A stretch of DNA of 50,017 nt from Bacteroidales bacterium. GTDB lineage: Bacteria > Bacteroidota > Bacteroidia > Bacteroidales > Marinilabiliaceae. Below the pieces are notes generated by a model that did no database searches, was not told the origin of the DNA, and worked only from the letters and a program-made list of their open reading frames with translations. Where the stretch lies: the NCBI GenBank assembly GCA_017417385.1, contig JAFPZF010000062.1, positions 1 to 50,017 on the forward strand, in the 5' to 3' direction. Positions within the stretch are counted from its first letter, which is position 1, and each line of letters starts with the position of its first letter. Shown here piece after piece: positions 40,681-48,714 of this stretch. A program made the position numbers and the translations under genes.

Positions 40681-43650
40681 TTAGAAATCGAAGCCCAGAG
40701 ACAGCGAGAAGATCCTCGGTCTCGGATAGAAGTTCATATCGATACCGCCCTGCACTTCGGGGTCGATACCCGAGTATTTAGTAGCAGTAAACACATTTTG
40801 AACCATAAATGAAGCGTTCAATCGGAACAAGTCGGCAAGACGGCCGAAGTCGTAGCCAAGAGATACATTGTCCATTTTAAGGAAGGAAGCGTTCTCGAGG
40901 TAGTAGTCGGAGAGATACTGCCTATTGACGAAGAGCGTCTTGAGGTAGCTACGGTTGAGGTTGTTGACCTGATAGTCGTTGTAGCTCATAGTAGCGAGGG
41001 CGCCAGTGTTCATGCTCATGCCGTTGTAGACATAGTTGCCGACGTTGGCACGGAGGGAGGTCGAGAGAGACCACTGCTTGTATTTCAGCGACATCGAGAG
41101 ACCGTACATCCAGTCGGCGGCTGGGGAGTGGAAGCGGTATCTGTCACTACTATTGATGATACCGTCGCCATTGATATCGGCGAAAGCGCCCTCGACCGGG
41201 TTGCCGTTCTGGTCGTAGAGCTGGTGGTAGAGGTAGAACATATTAGGGCGGAAGCCCTCAGTCAGTACCTCGAACTGATAAGAGTCAATATAAGAGCCGA
41301 CGAGCGTGTTAGTAACCTCGGCATTCTTGACGAGGGAGAGGTTCTTAACCTCCTGACGTTGCCAAGTAGCATTGAAAGAGATGTCGAAGGTCCAGTCGTC
41401 AGTAGCGACAGGAGTGCCAGAGACGTTGATCTCGAGACCATTGCTATCCACGTTGCCGACATTAGTCGTAATCTGCTTGTCGAAGTTAGTACCGGCGGCG
41501 CTGGGGACAGTCGCGAGCAAGTCCTCAGTCTTCCTCGTATAATATTCGACAGAGCCGTTGAGCCTATTATTGAAGAAGCCATAGTCGAAGCCGAAGTTCC
41601 AAGCCTTAGTCGTCTCCCAAGTGAGGTCAGCGACGTAAGCCTGTGGGCGGAGAGTCCTGACGACCTTGTCACCAAAGATATAGTTAGCGCCAGTCTGGCT
41701 GGAAGTATAGACAGGGAGGTAGTTGTAGTTGCCGATACCCTCCTGCTGGCCAGTCACGCCATAGCTAACACGGAGTTTCAAGTTAGAAAGACAGTCGATA
41801 GACTTCAGGAAGTCCTCTTCGCTGAGCCTCCAAGCGAGGGCGATAGAGGGGAAGGTGCCCCACCTGTTATCCTCGGCGAACCTAGAGGAGGCGTCGCGAC
41901 GCAGAGTAGCAGTCAGCATATACTTCTGGAGGAGAGTGTAGTTGAGACGAGCGTAGTAGGAGAGCAGGACGTGGCGGTAGTCTGAAGCGGCGACCGTCGA
42001 GACACTCTCGCCCGAAGCGTTCTTAGTGTCGTACTGAGGAGTAGAGCTCTTCCAGTACTGATAGTCGTAGCCGGCAGTGAAATCGAGCTGATGAGCGTCG
42101 GCGAAAGACTTGTTGTAGTTCAGGTAGAGCGTGAGTAGCTTGTTAGACATCTCCTGTGGGCCATACTCGTAGGAGCGGCCGCCAGAGTTGAAATACTGGA
42201 AGGCCTCGGCAGGGACGTCGACATTTCCACGCCCCTTAGCATAGTCATAGCCGAGCGTCGCATGAAGCTTCAGTTCAGGGAGAGGGTGAAGTTTGTACTC
42301 GACATCGAGGTTGCCGACCATCCTACCCACCTTGCTACGGTCGTCAGCCTGCTCGAGCAAGCCAAGAGGGTTGGCTGTCGCACCCGTCACTGGCTGACCG
42401 GTGATGTCGACAGCCTCGTAGTAGCCGCCGAAAGAAGGTGCGGAAGCGTCGTAGACACGATGGACACCGATAGTAGGGTTCCAAGTAGCAGCGTTGAAGA
42501 TAGCGGAAGTAGAGGCGAACTGATTCCTGCACTGACTCAGTTTGAGACTGAGGTTGAGCTTGAGAAAGTCGTCGAGAAGGGAAGGAGAGACATTGACATT
42601 AGCGCTAAGCCTTTCAGCCTTATCAGTCAGCAGGATACCAGCCTGATTGTAGTAGCCGAGGGAGGCACGGAGAGGCACATTGCCAAGGGAGGCACCGATA
42701 GAGACATTGTTGTCGGTCCCGAAAGCCGTCCGGAACACCTCGTCGTTCCAGTCAGTATCCTCAGTACCGAGCAGAGCCATCTGCACGGCGGTACCACTTT
42801 TCCTAACCACATCGACGAACTCGTCTCTCGACATCATATCGGCGAAACGCGAAGCCTTCTGGAGACTGTTAGTCGTCGTAAAGCCGACAGACAGTTTACC
42901 CTTACGTCCCTTCTTAGTCGTAATAATAATGACGCCGTTGGAGGCGCGTGAGCCATAGATAGCCGTCGAGGAGGCGTCCTTGAGGACCGTCATACTCTCG
43001 ATGTCGGCAGGGTTGATAAGGGCGAGGAAGTTGCTGCCAGCGCCAGATATGCCGCCATTCTCGAGGGGTACGCCATCGAGGACAATCAGAGGGTCGTTGC
43101 TCGCGTTGAGAGAGGCGCCGCCACGGATACGGATAGTATTGCCAGCCGTCGGTGAGCCGCCGGCGGACATAATCTGAACGCCGCTGACCTTACCGTTGAT
43201 AAGCTGTTCGGGGCTTGCGATGAGACCCTGGTTAAAATCGTCGGCAGTAACATTCTGGATAGCGCCAGTCAGGTCGCCCTTCTTAGTCGTACCGTAGCCG
43301 ATAGCGACGACCTCGCCGATAGTGAGGCCCTGTTCAGTGAGGACGATGTCGACAGAGGGGCGGGAGCCGACCTCGACATTCTGCGAGTCGAAGCCGACAA
43401 AGCTACAGTCGATAGAAGACTTGCCCTCGGGGAGGACAATCTTGTAGTTGCCGTCGACATCGGCGATAGTGCCGACAGAGGTGCCGGACACCACGATCGT
43501 AGCGCCTGGCAAAGGTTGTCCGTTCTGGTCGGTCACCCTACCGGAGACGACTCTGCTATCTTGGGCAGCGGCAGATAGAGATAGGCCGACTGCGACAGCA
43601 AAACAGATAGCTCGTTGATCGAGAGCTCTCAATATATTATGTACCGTCAT
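40681..43650 (-). CDS. susC: SusC-family TonB-dependent glycan transporter
   Basis: This 989-residue outer-membrane transporter has a signal peptide to about residue 30 (SLSAAAQ). The carboxypeptidase-like domain reads VSGRVTDQNGQPLPGATIVV. The SusC signature ATGYGTTKKGDLTGA-like region appears as AIGYGTTKKGDLTGAI, and the plug as IRIRGGASLNASNDPLIVLDG in two adjoining parts. The barrel ends SLSLGFDF. It lacks an N-terminal STN domain, so it is not tied to a FecR/anti-sigma relay. First gene of the galactan locus, with a good promoter just upstream. No sensor-regulator or SusR-like gene is adjacent. Confidence 0.95.
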   Translation of the reverse strand: MTVHNILRALDQRAICFAVAVGLSLSAAAQDSRVVSGRVTDQNGQPLPGATIVVSGTSVGTIADVDGNYKIVLPEGKSSIDCSFVGFDSQNVEVGSRPSVDIVLTEQGLTIGEVVAIGYGTTKKGDLTGAIQNVTADDFNQGLIASPEQLINGKVSGVQIMSAGGSPTAGNTIRIRGGASLNASNDPLIVLDGVPLENGGISGAGSNFLALINPADIESMTVLKDASSTAIYGSRASNGVIIITTKKGRKGKLSVGFTTTNSLQKASRFADMMSRDEFVDVVRKSGTAVQMALLGTEDTDWNDEVFRTAFGTDNNVSIGASLGNVPLRASLGYYNQAGILLTDKAERLSANVNVSPSLLDDFLKLNLSLKLSQCRNQFASTSAIFNAATWNPTIGVHRVYDASAPSFGGYYEAVDITGQPVTGATANPLGLLEQADDRSKVGRMVGNLDVEYKLHPLPELKLHATLGYDYAKGRGNVDVPAEAFQYFNSGGRSYEYGPQEMSNKLLTLYLNYNKSFADAHQLDFTAGYDYQYWKSSTPQYDTKNASGESVSTVAASDYRHVLLSYYARLNYTLLQKYMLTATLRRDASSRFAEDNRWGTFPSIALAWRLSEEDFLKSIDCLSNLKLRVSYGVTGQQEGIGNYNYLPVYTSSQTGANYIFGDKVVRTLRPQAYVADLTWETTKAWNFGFDYGFFNNRLNGSVEYYTRKTEDLLATVPSAAGTNFDKQITTNVGNVDSNGLEINVSGTPVATDDWTFDISFNATWQRQEVKNLSLVKNAEVTNTLVGSYIDSYQFEVLTEGFRPNMFYLYHQLYDQNGNPVEGAFADINGDGIINSSDRYRFHSPAADWMYGLSMSLKYKQWSLSTSLRANVGNYVYNGMSMNTGALATMSYNDYQVNNLNRSYLKTLFVNRQYLSDYYLENASFLKMDNVSLGYDFGRLADLFRLNASFMVQNVFTATKYSGIDPEVQGGIDMNFYPRPRIFSLSLGFDF

Positions 43651-43674
43651 GACTATTTCGTAGGCATTCTTTTA

Positions 43675-43706
43675 CAAATTTATACCTTTCTGACGGGATT
43701 TCCAAA
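43675..43706 (-). promoter_or_regulatory. Promoter of the galactan locus
   Basis: On the minus strand, TTTG (43706-43703) and TAAATTTG (43682-43675) are separated by 20 bases, matching the Bacteroidota -33/-7 consensus. The leader to the susC ATG would be short, about 15-20 bases. Confidence 0.75.
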
Positions 43707-43734
43707 TAAAACATAACAGGCGTGATCGACAAAG

Positions 43735-43970
43735 CAGCAAGAGGGAGACAAGTGAAGAGGAGGGTGAGAGGATGACTGTAAACAGGATAGAGGTAGGGAC
43801 AAAGTAGGACAAAGATACGATAATTGGCGGGGAAGACAGGGAATACGAGGGATAGCGAGGGAAGACAACAAGGGCAGCAACAGAAGAAAAAAACGAGAAA
43901 AGAAGAGGGAAGGAGTTGGGAAATACTGAAAAATGAGTAATTTAGATTTCCAGAACTCCCCCAAAACACA
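43735..43970 (+). other. Polypurine tract and repeat-end remnant in divergent gap
   Basis: 43735-43925 is strongly A/G-rich on the plus strand (GAAGAGGAGGGTGAGAGGATG and similar in shorter runs). It is followed near 43941-43968 by TTTCCAGAACTCCCCCAAAA, close to the right end of the intergenic elements. There is no coding evidence. An ATG at 43933 opens in frame with the next gene but falls inside this remnant. Confidence 0.55.
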
Positions 43971-44001
43971 AAACAACCGTGAGACAACATATAAAATAGG
44001 T

Positions 44002-45486
44002 ATGTTACGAAAAATAAGATTGACGATAGGCTGTCTGATGTTGGCTGCAGCGACGTGGCTATTCGTAGACACGAGCGGGATAGCGGCGGCACACCTCAAC
44101 TGGATAGCCAAGATACAGTTTTTGCCGGCGTTGATGGCAGGAAGTATCATAACGGTGATAGTGCTATTAGTGGCGACGTTGCTACTCGGCAGAGTGTATT
44201 GCTCAGTAATATGTCCGCTCGGGCTGCTGCAAGACCTCATAGCGAGAGTCGGAAGGGCGGCGAAGAAGAACCGTTACACATATTCCAAGGCGAAGAACAT
44301 ACTCCGATGGGGCGTGCTGGGCGTCACAGTGATAGCGTTTGTCGCCGGGATAGGCAGCGTCGTGGCACTCGTCGCGCCGTACAGTTCATTCGGACGCATA
44401 GCACAGACACTGCTGGCACCACTATATGAGTGGGGCAACAACATCGCCGCACAGATAGCGGAGAGCAATGGCAGCTATGCCGTGAGCGAGACCGAGATAT
44501 GGGTCAGAAGCATCCCGACGCTCGTCATAGCAGCGTTGACCCTAGTAGGCATCGGGATTGTAGCGTGGATGAACGGCAGGACATATTGCAACACGATATG
44601 CCCAGTCGGTACAGTACTCGGATTCCTCTCGAAGTATTCGCTGATGGCGCCAGTCATAGACAAGAGCAAGTGCATCAGCTGCAGGAAGTGCGAGAGGAAC
44701 TGCAAGGCGGCGTGTATAGACATAGCAGGCACGAAAGAGATAGACGGGAGCAGGTGCGTCACGTGCATGAACTGCATAGACACCTGTCCGAAGGGGGCGA
44801 TAAGCTATACGATGAGAAATAGAACGGCGAAGGTCGAAGCAGAAGGAGGCGAGACGCCTAGCGGTAGGCGGATGTTCCTCACGATGCTCGGACTGACGGC
44901 GGCGAGCGTCGCAAGTGCGAAGAAGGACAAACTCGTCGATGGTGGACTGACCGTCATCGAGGACAAGGAGCCGATGAAGAGAGAGACGCCACTCGTCCCA
45001 CCGGGAGCGGAGAGCCTCAGGAACTTTAGGAGGCACTGCACAGGCTGTCAGCTATGCGTGGCGAAGTGCCCGAACGGAGTGCTACGCCCGTCGACAGACC
45101 TCGGGAGCCTGATGCAGCCAGTCATGAGCTACGAGAACGGATATTGCAGGCAGGAGTGCACGAGATGTTCGGAAGTCTGTCCCGCAGGGGCTATCAAGCC
45201 CTACGAGGAGGGAGCGAAGAGCTCGATACAGATAGGACATGCCGTATGGGTCAAGGAGAGGTGCGTAGTACTGACAGACGAAGTATCGTGCGGCACATGT
45301 GCGAGACACTGTCCCGTCGGGGCGATAAGCATGGTCAAGTATGACGCCGGGGACGGCAAGGAGGTCAGGATCCCGGCAGTCAACGAGGAGCGGTGCATAG
45401 GCTGCGGAGCGTGCGAGAACCTATGTCCGTCGAGACCATTGAGTGCGATATACGTAGAAGGACACGAGAATCACAAGATACTATAA
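44002..45486 (+). CDS. NapH-like membrane polyferredoxin with internal Tat-like segment
   Basis: This protein of about 494 residues probably carries electrons across or along the inner membrane. The N-terminal membrane domain (about four helices in 8-190) has the NapH/YccM-type cysteine motifs CPLG (71) and CPVG (200). Six likely [4Fe-4S] motifs follow: Cys224-234, 252-262, 346-356, 382-393, about 430-437 and 465-475. Between the second and third lies GRRMFLTMLGLTAASVASA (288-306), which looks like a twin-arginine signal inside the protein and would place the C-terminal clusters in the periplasm. ATG at 44002 is preferred because the family begins MLRKIRL and the upstream in-frame ATG at 43933 sits in repeat-derived sequence. 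The aldo/keto reductase gene follows after 13 bases. Confidence 0.83.
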   Translation: MLRKIRLTIGCLMLAAATWLFVDTSGIAAAHLNWIAKIQFLPALMAGSIITVIVLLVATLLLGRVYCSVICPLGLLQDLIARVGRAAKKNRYTYSKAKNILRWGVLGVTVIAFVAGIGSVVALVAPYSSFGRIAQTLLAPLYEWGNNIAAQIAESNGSYAVSETEIWVRSIPTLVIAALTLVGIGIVAWMNGRTYCNTICPVGTVLGFLSKYSLMAPVIDKSKCISCRKCERNCKAACIDIAGTKEIDGSRCVTCMNCIDTCPKGAISYTMRNRTAKVEAEGGETPSGRRMFLTMLGLTAASVASAKKDKLVDGGLTVIEDKEPMKRETPLVPPGAESLRNFRRHCTGCQLCVAKCPNGVLRPSTDLGSLMQPVMSYENGYCRQECTRCSEVCPAGAIKPYEEGAKSSIQIGHAVWVKERCVVLTDEVSCGTCARHCPVGAISMVKYDAGDGKEVRIPAVNEERCIGCGACENLCPSRPLSAIYVEGHENHKIL

Positions 45487-45499
45487 GGAGGGGAAGAAG

Positions 45500-46891
45500 A
45501 TGAACGAGGGAAAGAACATAAGCAGGAGAGACTTCCTGAAGAGAATCGGACTCGCATCGGTAGCGCTGACGGGCTGCGGGAAGGCGACAGAGACGACGAA
45601 CACGGCGAACAACACGACGACAGTCGTCGGGGAGACCAAGGCGGAGGACATGACATACAGGATAAATCCGACGACGGGGGACAAGGTGTCGCTGCTCGGA
45701 TTCGGGTGCATGAGATGGCCGACAGGGAGTGACGGGGAGATAGACCAGGAGATGGTGAACAAGCTGGTGGACTATGCGATAGAGCATGGAGTCAACTATT
45801 TCGACACGTCGCCAGCGTACTGCAAGGGGAAGAGCGAGGCAGCGACTGGAATAGCGCTGAAGCGGCATGACAGGAGCAAGTATTACATAGCGACGAAGCT
45901 ATCGAACTTCGGCGAGCAAGTCTGGAGCACAGAGGAGTCGCTGGCGATGTATGAGAACTCATTCAAGGAACTGCAGGTCGACTACATAGACTACATGCTG
46001 CTGCATGGCGTCGGGATGGGGGGAATGGAGAACCTCAGGAAGCGATATCTCGACAACGGGATACTCGACCACCTCTTGAAGGAGCGCAAGAAGGGAAGGA
46101 TAAGGAACTTAGGGTTCTCGTATCACGGCGACATAGAAGTCTTCGACTACCTGCTGAGCCAGCACGACAAGTACAAGTGGGACTTCGTCCAGATACAGCT
46201 GAACTATGTCGACTGGAAGCATGCGAAGGCGACGAACAGGCGCAACACAGACGCCGAGTACCTATACAACGAGCTACAGAAGCGCGGAATTCCGGCAGTC
46301 ATCATGGAGCCGTTGCTAGGCGGGAGGCTGTCGAAGGTCCACGACCACATAGCGCAGAGCCTGAAGGAGAGGGACCCGGAGCGGAGCATAGCGTCGTGGG
46401 CATTCAGGTATGCGGGGACGTTTGAAGGAGTCCTGACCGTCTTGAGCGGAATGACGTACATGGAGCACCTGAAGGACAACCTAGTCTCATACGCGCCGCT
46501 GAAGCCATTGACGGCGGACGACCTAGAGTTCCTCGAGAAGGTGGCGGAGGAGATGGTGACGTATAAGACGATCCCGTGTAACGACTGCAAATACTGCATG
46601 CCGTGTCCATACGGAATCGACATACCGGCGAACCTGCTGCACTATAACAAGATAGTGAACGCGGGGATGATGCCGGACGAGAATGCGGGGACCGAGGAGT
46701 ATCAGAAGAACAGGAGGATATTCCTCGTCGGGTATGACAGGAGCGTCCCGAAGTTACGTCAGGCGAGCCACTGCATAGGGTGCGGGATATGCAAGCCACA
46801 CTGTCCTCAGAGGATAGACATACCGAGGGAGTTGGCGAGAATAGACATTTTCGTCGAGCACTTGAAGCGGAATAAAAACAAAAAAGCATAA
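45500..46891 (+). CDS. Tat-exported aldo/keto reductase with C-terminal ferredoxin domain
   Basis: This 463-residue protein has a Tat signal with SRRDFLKRIG (Arg9-Arg10) ending at LTGC (Cys26), so it is probably a Tat-dependent lipoprotein. The aldo/keto reductase barrel begins VSLLGFGCMRWPTG; the active-site Tyr region is YFDTSPAYCKGKSE and the Lys region YYIATKL. The C-terminus carries two cluster motifs, CNDCKYCMPCP and CIGCGICKPHCP, each followed by a xxIDIP segment. Fe-S aldo/keto reductases of this type are widespread in anaerobes with unknown substrates. Pairing with the upstream polyferredoxin suggests electron delivery to it outside the cytoplasm. A -7-like box overlaps its stop codon. 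Confidence 0.88.
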   Translation: MNEGKNISRRDFLKRIGLASVALTGCGKATETTNTANNTTTVVGETKAEDMTYRINPTTGDKVSLLGFGCMRWPTGSDGEIDQEMVNKLVDYAIEHGVNYFDTSPAYCKGKSEAATGIALKRHDRSKYYIATKLSNFGEQVWSTEESLAMYENSFKELQVDYIDYMLLHGVGMGGMENLRKRYLDNGILDHLLKERKKGRIRNLGFSYHGDIEVFDYLLSQHDKYKWDFVQIQLNYVDWKHAKATNRRNTDAEYLYNELQKRGIPAVIMEPLLGGRLSKVHDHIAQSLKERDPERSIASWAFRYAGTFEGVLTVLSGMTYMEHLKDNLVSYAPLKPLTADDLEFLEKVAEEMVTYKTIPCNDCKYCMPCPYGIDIPANLLHYNKIVNAGMMPDENAGTEEYQKNRRIFLVGYDRSVPKLRQASHCIGCGICKPHCPQRIDIPRELARIDIFVEHLKRNKNKKA

Positions 46892-46928
46892 CTTTGCAGG
46901 CGGTTAGTTCTGGGAAACCGAGCTAACC
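46889..46928 (+). promoter_or_regulatory. -7 box overlapping a stop codon, followed by a hairpin
   Basis: TAACTTTG (46889-46896) begins at the TAA stop of the reductase gene. Its context GCATAACTTTGCA is identical to that of the tRNA promoter at 19523-19535. GGTTAGTTC (46902-46910) pairs with GAGCTAACC (46920-46928) and would be at the very 5' end of the transcript, just before the repeat element. It may serve the DUF5606 gene or a small RNA. No -33 TTG at the ideal spacing. Confidence 0.45.
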
Positions 46929-46931
46929 AAA

Positions 46932-47122
46932 GGGAACTTCTATAAATTGCTTTTTCATCGTTGCGCTCAACTTTGAAATCCTCATGTACTACAGTACACT
47001 CCGGTGTTCAAAGTCTCGTGCGCCTTGGCTACGCCTCATGTGCTCACGCTCGGCAATTAGAGCAAGCTCTATTGCGCTCGCTTAATCGCACAAGTGAAAA
47101 ACCTAATTTCTAGAACTCCCCT
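46932..47122 (+). repeat. Intergenic stem-loop element, copy 5 (simplest full copy)
   Basis: Left end GGGAACTTCTATAAATTGC, right end AATTTCTAGAACTCCCC. Module B is at 46970-47014, with outer stem ACTTTGAA/TTCAAAGT and inner TGTACT-AC-AGTACA. The last module is at 47040-47091, with outer GTGC/GCAC and inner AGAGC-AA-GCTCT flanked by CAAT and ATTG. It has no nested insertion, so it looks like the unexpanded version of the nested part in copies 1 and 4. Confidence 0.88.
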
Positions 47123-47165
47123 AAAATAAAGAGGAAAGAACTACTAAATAAAAAAGAAGAAGCTA

Positions 47166-47756
47166 ATGTTAGAGAACATTCTCTCGATATCCGGGAAACC
47201 AGGATTGTACAAGTTGCTAACACAGGCGAAGGCGACGATAATAGTCGAGTCGTTGGTAGACGGCAAGCGCATGCCGGTCAGCAGCAACGCAAGGGTCAGT
47301 GCGCTACAGGAGATCTCGATGTACACTGTAGGAGGTGACGTCAGGCTCAGCCACGTGATGGCTAACATCTACAAGTTGACGAACGGCAAGCCGTGCATCG
47401 ACAGCAAGGCGAGCAACGAAGAGTTGAAGGACTTCATGGCGAAGGCGTTGCCGGAGTGGGACAGCGAGAGGGTTCACGTATCGGACATCAAGAAGCTCGT
47501 CAGCTGGTTCAACATACTGCTAGCGAAGGGACTAGTCAGCGACAAGGAGGACAATGAGGAAGAGGCAGCAGCAGCAGTAGAGGAGAAGAAGGAAGAGAAG
47601 GCAGACAAGAAGGAGGAGAAGGCTGAGCCGAAGAAGAGAACGACAAAGAAGAAGGCAGAAGGGGAAGAGAAGGAGGAGAAGGGAGAGAAGGGAGAGAAGA
47701 CGGAAGAGAAGGCTGCAAAGAAGACAACGAAGAAGTCGACAAAGAAGGCCGAGTAG
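47166..47756 (+). CDS. DUF5606 domain protein with lysine/glutamate-rich tail
   Basis: This 196-residue cytoplasmic protein begins MLENILSISGKPGLYKL, the standard opening of the DUF5606 family of Bacteroidota. The domain covers about residues 1-125. The remaining 70 residues are almost wholly K, E, A, T and G (EEKADKKEEKAEPKKRTTKK and similar), a disordered charged tail of the kind that binds nucleic acid or acidic partners. The function of the family is unknown. It lies 44 bases after a repeat element and ends at a strong terminator, so it is monocistronic or driven by the promoter at 46889. Confidence 0.85.
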   Translation: MLENILSISGKPGLYKLLTQAKATIIVESLVDGKRMPVSSNARVSALQEISMYTVGGDVRLSHVMANIYKLTNGKPCIDSKASNEELKDFMAKALPEWDSERVHVSDIKKLVSWFNILLAKGLVSDKEDNEEEAAAAVEEKKEEKADKKEEKAEPKKRTTKKKAEGEEKEEKGEKGEKTEEKAAKKTTKKSTKKAE

Positions 47757-47782
47757 AAGAAAGGCTAATAATGGGATAATGA

Positions 47783-47820
47783 AGCCCTGCTACCGAGAGG
47801 TGGCGGGGCTATGTTTTTGT
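47783..47820 (+). terminator. Terminator after the DUF5606 gene
   Basis: AGCCCTGCTACC (47783-47794) pairs with GGTGGCGGGGCT (47799-47810) around GAGA, with two G-T pairs, followed by ATGTTTTTGT. Confidence 0.85.
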
Positions 47821-47977
47821 AGGGAGAGGAGAGGAAGGACGAGAAAGAAGGGGGAAGGCGTATCTAAGGGGGAACTCGTCACAGTGCTCATACCGTAGCC
47901 TCTCTACTCATTTCATGGTTCAATCTATAGATCAAATATCTATAAAATCTACAAAGTGGTAACATACAATTCCTCCT

Positions 47978-48385
47978 TTACTTGAAATCATCAGGACTAT
48001 ATGAAAATTTATAAGAAACACTTCTTTCCCTATAAACACATATAGTATCTAAGTAATTTTGCACAACACTATCTCCAATAGCTATATAATCGATGAGTCT
48101 TGTCTTGTGTCCATTGACTTGCGCCGTGAAACCATTTGCTAGAATATAATCATTATTATCGAGTTCTATATTCTGGTAGCGAACTCCAGCATGCTTCAAT
48201 CGATCTGTATTATATGACACTACCTTTGCCGAGTAAGGGACAAAGCTTTTATTTGTGAATACAAAATAACGCAAAAAGTTTATTATGGCAAATGTGATTA
48301 TAAGCCACTTGATACTATATATCATTATTCTGAAAGCCGGCTTATCATTCATCAAACGACGAATAGCATTATTGATTTTATCCAT
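47978..48385 (-). CDS. Small membrane-anchored protein, paralogue 1 beside an Rhs toxin
   Basis: This 135-residue protein starts MDKINNAIRRLM and has one hydrophobic helix (about 20-42). A soluble domain follows: SFVPYSAKVVSYNTDRLKHAGVRYQNIELDN, then ANGFTAQVNGHKTRLIDYIAIGDSVV, ending SYKFSYSPDDFK. It shares the start, the FVPYSAKVVS segment, the KTRLIDYIA(I/E)GDSV segment and the end with the gene at 48715. I recognise no family. Position downstream of an Rhs C-terminus and the paralogous pair fit an immunity or orphan-immunity role, but that is inference. AT-rich, unlike most of the window. Confidence 0.65.
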   Translation of the reverse strand: MDKINNAIRRLMNDKPAFRIMIYSIKWLIITFAIINFLRYFVFTNKSFVPYSAKVVSYNTDRLKHAGVRYQNIELDNNDYILANGFTAQVNGHKTRLIDYIAIGDSVVQNYLDTICVYRERSVSYKFSYSPDDFK

Positions 48386-48714
48386 ACACCTTCTGTCTAT
48401 TTACCACAATAAAGGAATCGAACTTCTGCGGGTTCGTAGCATCCTACCGCTGGCTATGCCATTCTTCTTCACTCTCCTGCTCGGCAATATGCAAGCGAGC
48501 TTGCATTGCCCTCGCTTACTCGAAAGGTTGGCTACGCCTGCCTTTCTCTCGCTCGGCAATTTGCAAGTGCGCTTGCATTGCCCTCGCTTACCCGAAAGGC
48601 TCATATCTATCAGGTCGAACTCGTCCCAATGCTCATACGGTAATACCATCATTCCTCTACTTTCGCTCTATCAAACCTATTCTGTCAAAAGCCATACCTT
48701 ACTCATTTTCCCGC
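48386..48714 (-). other. Spacer with Rhs-core remnant, two stem-loop modules and a duplicated segment
   Basis: Near 48410-48440 the minus strand encodes DATNPQKFDS, closely matching the Rhs core segment [10 protein letters not shown] present at about 49930-49960. At 48482-48600 two modules of the intergenic repeat kind occur (inner GCAATATGCAAGC-GA-GCTTGCATTGC; the second with outer stem GCCTTTC/GAAAGGC), without the terminal inverted repeats. Near 48612-48640 the minus strand encodes YEHWDEF, matching YEHCDEF near 47871-47900. It looks like debris from past Rhs cassette exchange. Confidence 0.6.

Noticed and set aside
43933-44001. 23-codon N-terminal extension of the polyferredoxin
   Set aside because: The extra codons are derived from repeat-end sequence, are not membrane-like, and the family starts at the Met encoded at 44002.
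48401-48652. 83-codon minus-strand frame between the two paralogues
   Set aside because: It reads across repeat modules and the Rhs remnant in mixed frames; I treat it as debris, not a gene.
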